In this document: one piece after another, positions 22,280-22,729 of the stretch
Layout: each line of letters starts with the position of its first letter
Numbering within the stretch: position 1 is the stretch's first letter
Assembly: GCA_036279475.1 (NCBI GenBank)
Contig: DASUJB010000044.1
Span: forward strand, 1 to 22,729
Source: ZC4RG19 sp036279475
GTDB lineage: Bacteria; Actinomycetota; Acidimicrobiia; Acidimicrobiales; VFJN01
Length of the DNA: 22,729 bases
Reading direction: 5' to 3'
Position numbers and translations under genes: made by a program
The notes under the pieces: generated by a model
Told to the model about the DNA's origin: nothing
The model's database searches: none
Seen by the model: only the letters and a program-made list of their open reading frames with translations

Positions 22280-22729
22280 TCAGCGCAACCCCAGCTTGCT
22301 GGAGCAGGCGGGCCAGGCGCCCCAGCCCTGCATCGACTGCAGGTTCTCGGCCACCCGGATCTGCTCCTCGCGAGAGGCCGAGGCCGGGCTGCCGGAGCCA
22401 CCGGCGGCGTTCCAGCTGCCCTGCGAGAACTGCAGGCCGCCGTAGTAGCCGTTGCCGGTGTTGATCGACCAGTTGCCGCCCGACTCGCACTGGGCAAGCT
22501 GGTCCCACACCGTCCCGCCGCCGCGGCTGGCGACGGGCGCAGGAGCCGGCGCAGGAGCCGGCGCAGGAGCCGGCTCGGGGGCCGGTGCCGGTGCCGACGG
22601 CTCGGGCGCCGCCGGGGGCGCCGAGCGCACGGGGGCGGCAGTCAGGCCGAGGTCGATGACCTGACCCACGTAGATGAGGTCGGGGTTCTCGATGCCGTTC
22701 CCGGCGGCGACCTCGCGCCAGTTGCCGGG
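22280..22729 (-). CDS. secreted LysM/Rpf transglycosylase, C-terminal part (cut by window end)
   Basis: 149 codons are visible, open to the window end. The visible N-terminal side (WREVAAGNGIENPDLIYVGQVIDL) is the second half of a LysM peptidoglycan-binding domain. Next comes a Pro/Ala linker (about residues 30-68) partly encoded by 12-base repeats. The C-terminus is an Rpf-like domain of about 75 residues: TVWDQLAQCESGGNW carries the catalytic glutamate, followed by GYYGGLQFSQGSWNAAGG and a second cysteine in AWPACSSKLGLR, which probably pairs with the first. Rpf-type muralytic enzymes cleave peptidoglycan during growth and resuscitation from dormancy. A signal peptide is expected beyond the window. 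Convergent with ccr, separated by a palindromic terminator. Confidence 0.93.
   Translation of the reverse strand, partial: PGNWREVAAGNGIENPDLIYVGQVIDLGLTAAPVRSAPPAAPEPSAPAPAPEPAPAPAPAPAPAPVASRGGGTVWDQLAQCESGGNWSINTGNGYYGGLQFSQGSWNAAGGSGSPASASREEQIRVAENLQSMQGWGAWPACSSKLGLR
22537..22572 (-). repeat. three exact 12-base tandem repeats in the Rpf-gene linker
   Basis: GCGCAGGAGCCG (plus strand) is repeated three times without change, then decays. It codes for PAPA-type residues in the flexible linker between LysM and Rpf domains, so copy number could vary in frame. Confidence 0.8.

Noticed and set aside
1..22729. Defence island, prophage or mobile element
   Set aside because: No integrase, transposase, restriction, toxin-antitoxin or phage structural gene, and no compositional break was noticed; the genes are mostly housekeeping.

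Overview
The window is a very GC-rich, gene-dense chromosomal segment. It most resembles an actinobacterium, and I infer the class Acidimicrobiia from gene content, although no rRNA or other phylogenetic marker is present to settle this. Actinobacterial signs are the zinicin-type (DUF2342) protein directly before tilS, a SigR/RsrA-type sigma/anti-sigma pair, DUF4032, topA-tmk-holB with a lysine-rich TopA tail, an Rpf-type cell-wall hydrolase, and several genes whose promoters fit leaderless transcripts. Nothing looks mobile: there is no integrase, IS element, phage gene, CRISPR array or toxin-antitoxin pair.

Layout. Positions 1-1728, minus strand: a 42-residue membrane microprotein, a zinicin-type metalloprotease-like protein and tilS (cut by the window edge), packed as one operon. 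1778-4425, minus: a membrane-anchored DUF4015 glycosidase-like protein, then a SigR-like ECF sigma factor overlapping its zinc-binding anti-sigma factor RsrA (thiol-oxidative stress control). 4517-6990, minus: a DUF4032 kinase-fold protein and an unrecognised membrane-anchored protein. 7173-7245, minus: tRNA-Thr(CGT). 7354-12324, minus: holB, tmk and topA, a replication block transcribed from topA. 12524-14732, plus: a CsbD-family stress protein, a 454-base non-coding stretch with hairpins and short repeats, then a single-pass FecR-domain protein. 14764-16830, minus: a membrane acyltransferase with a C-terminal SGNH esterase domain. 16889-22148: thiolase (minus), a large fused membrane/spermidine-synthase-like protein (minus), and divergently crotonyl-CoA carboxylase/reductase (plus). 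22280-22729, minus: a LysM/Rpf cell-wall lytic protein cut by the window end.

How the genes fit together. Thiolase and Ccr are the first and the carboxylating steps of the ethylmalonyl-CoA pathway of acetyl-CoA assimilation. Both promoters carry a similar 14-bp dyad (CTACY-N4-GGTAR) overlapping or abutting the predicted -10 box, and a near-perfect copy lies just upstream of sigR. That shared operator is the best candidate here for something not yet described. Predicted -10 boxes sit 6-7 bases before the start codons of the microprotein gene, sigR, topA and ccr, suggesting leaderless mRNAs. Most of the rest is ordinary core genome, with a few uncharacterised membrane proteins of interest.
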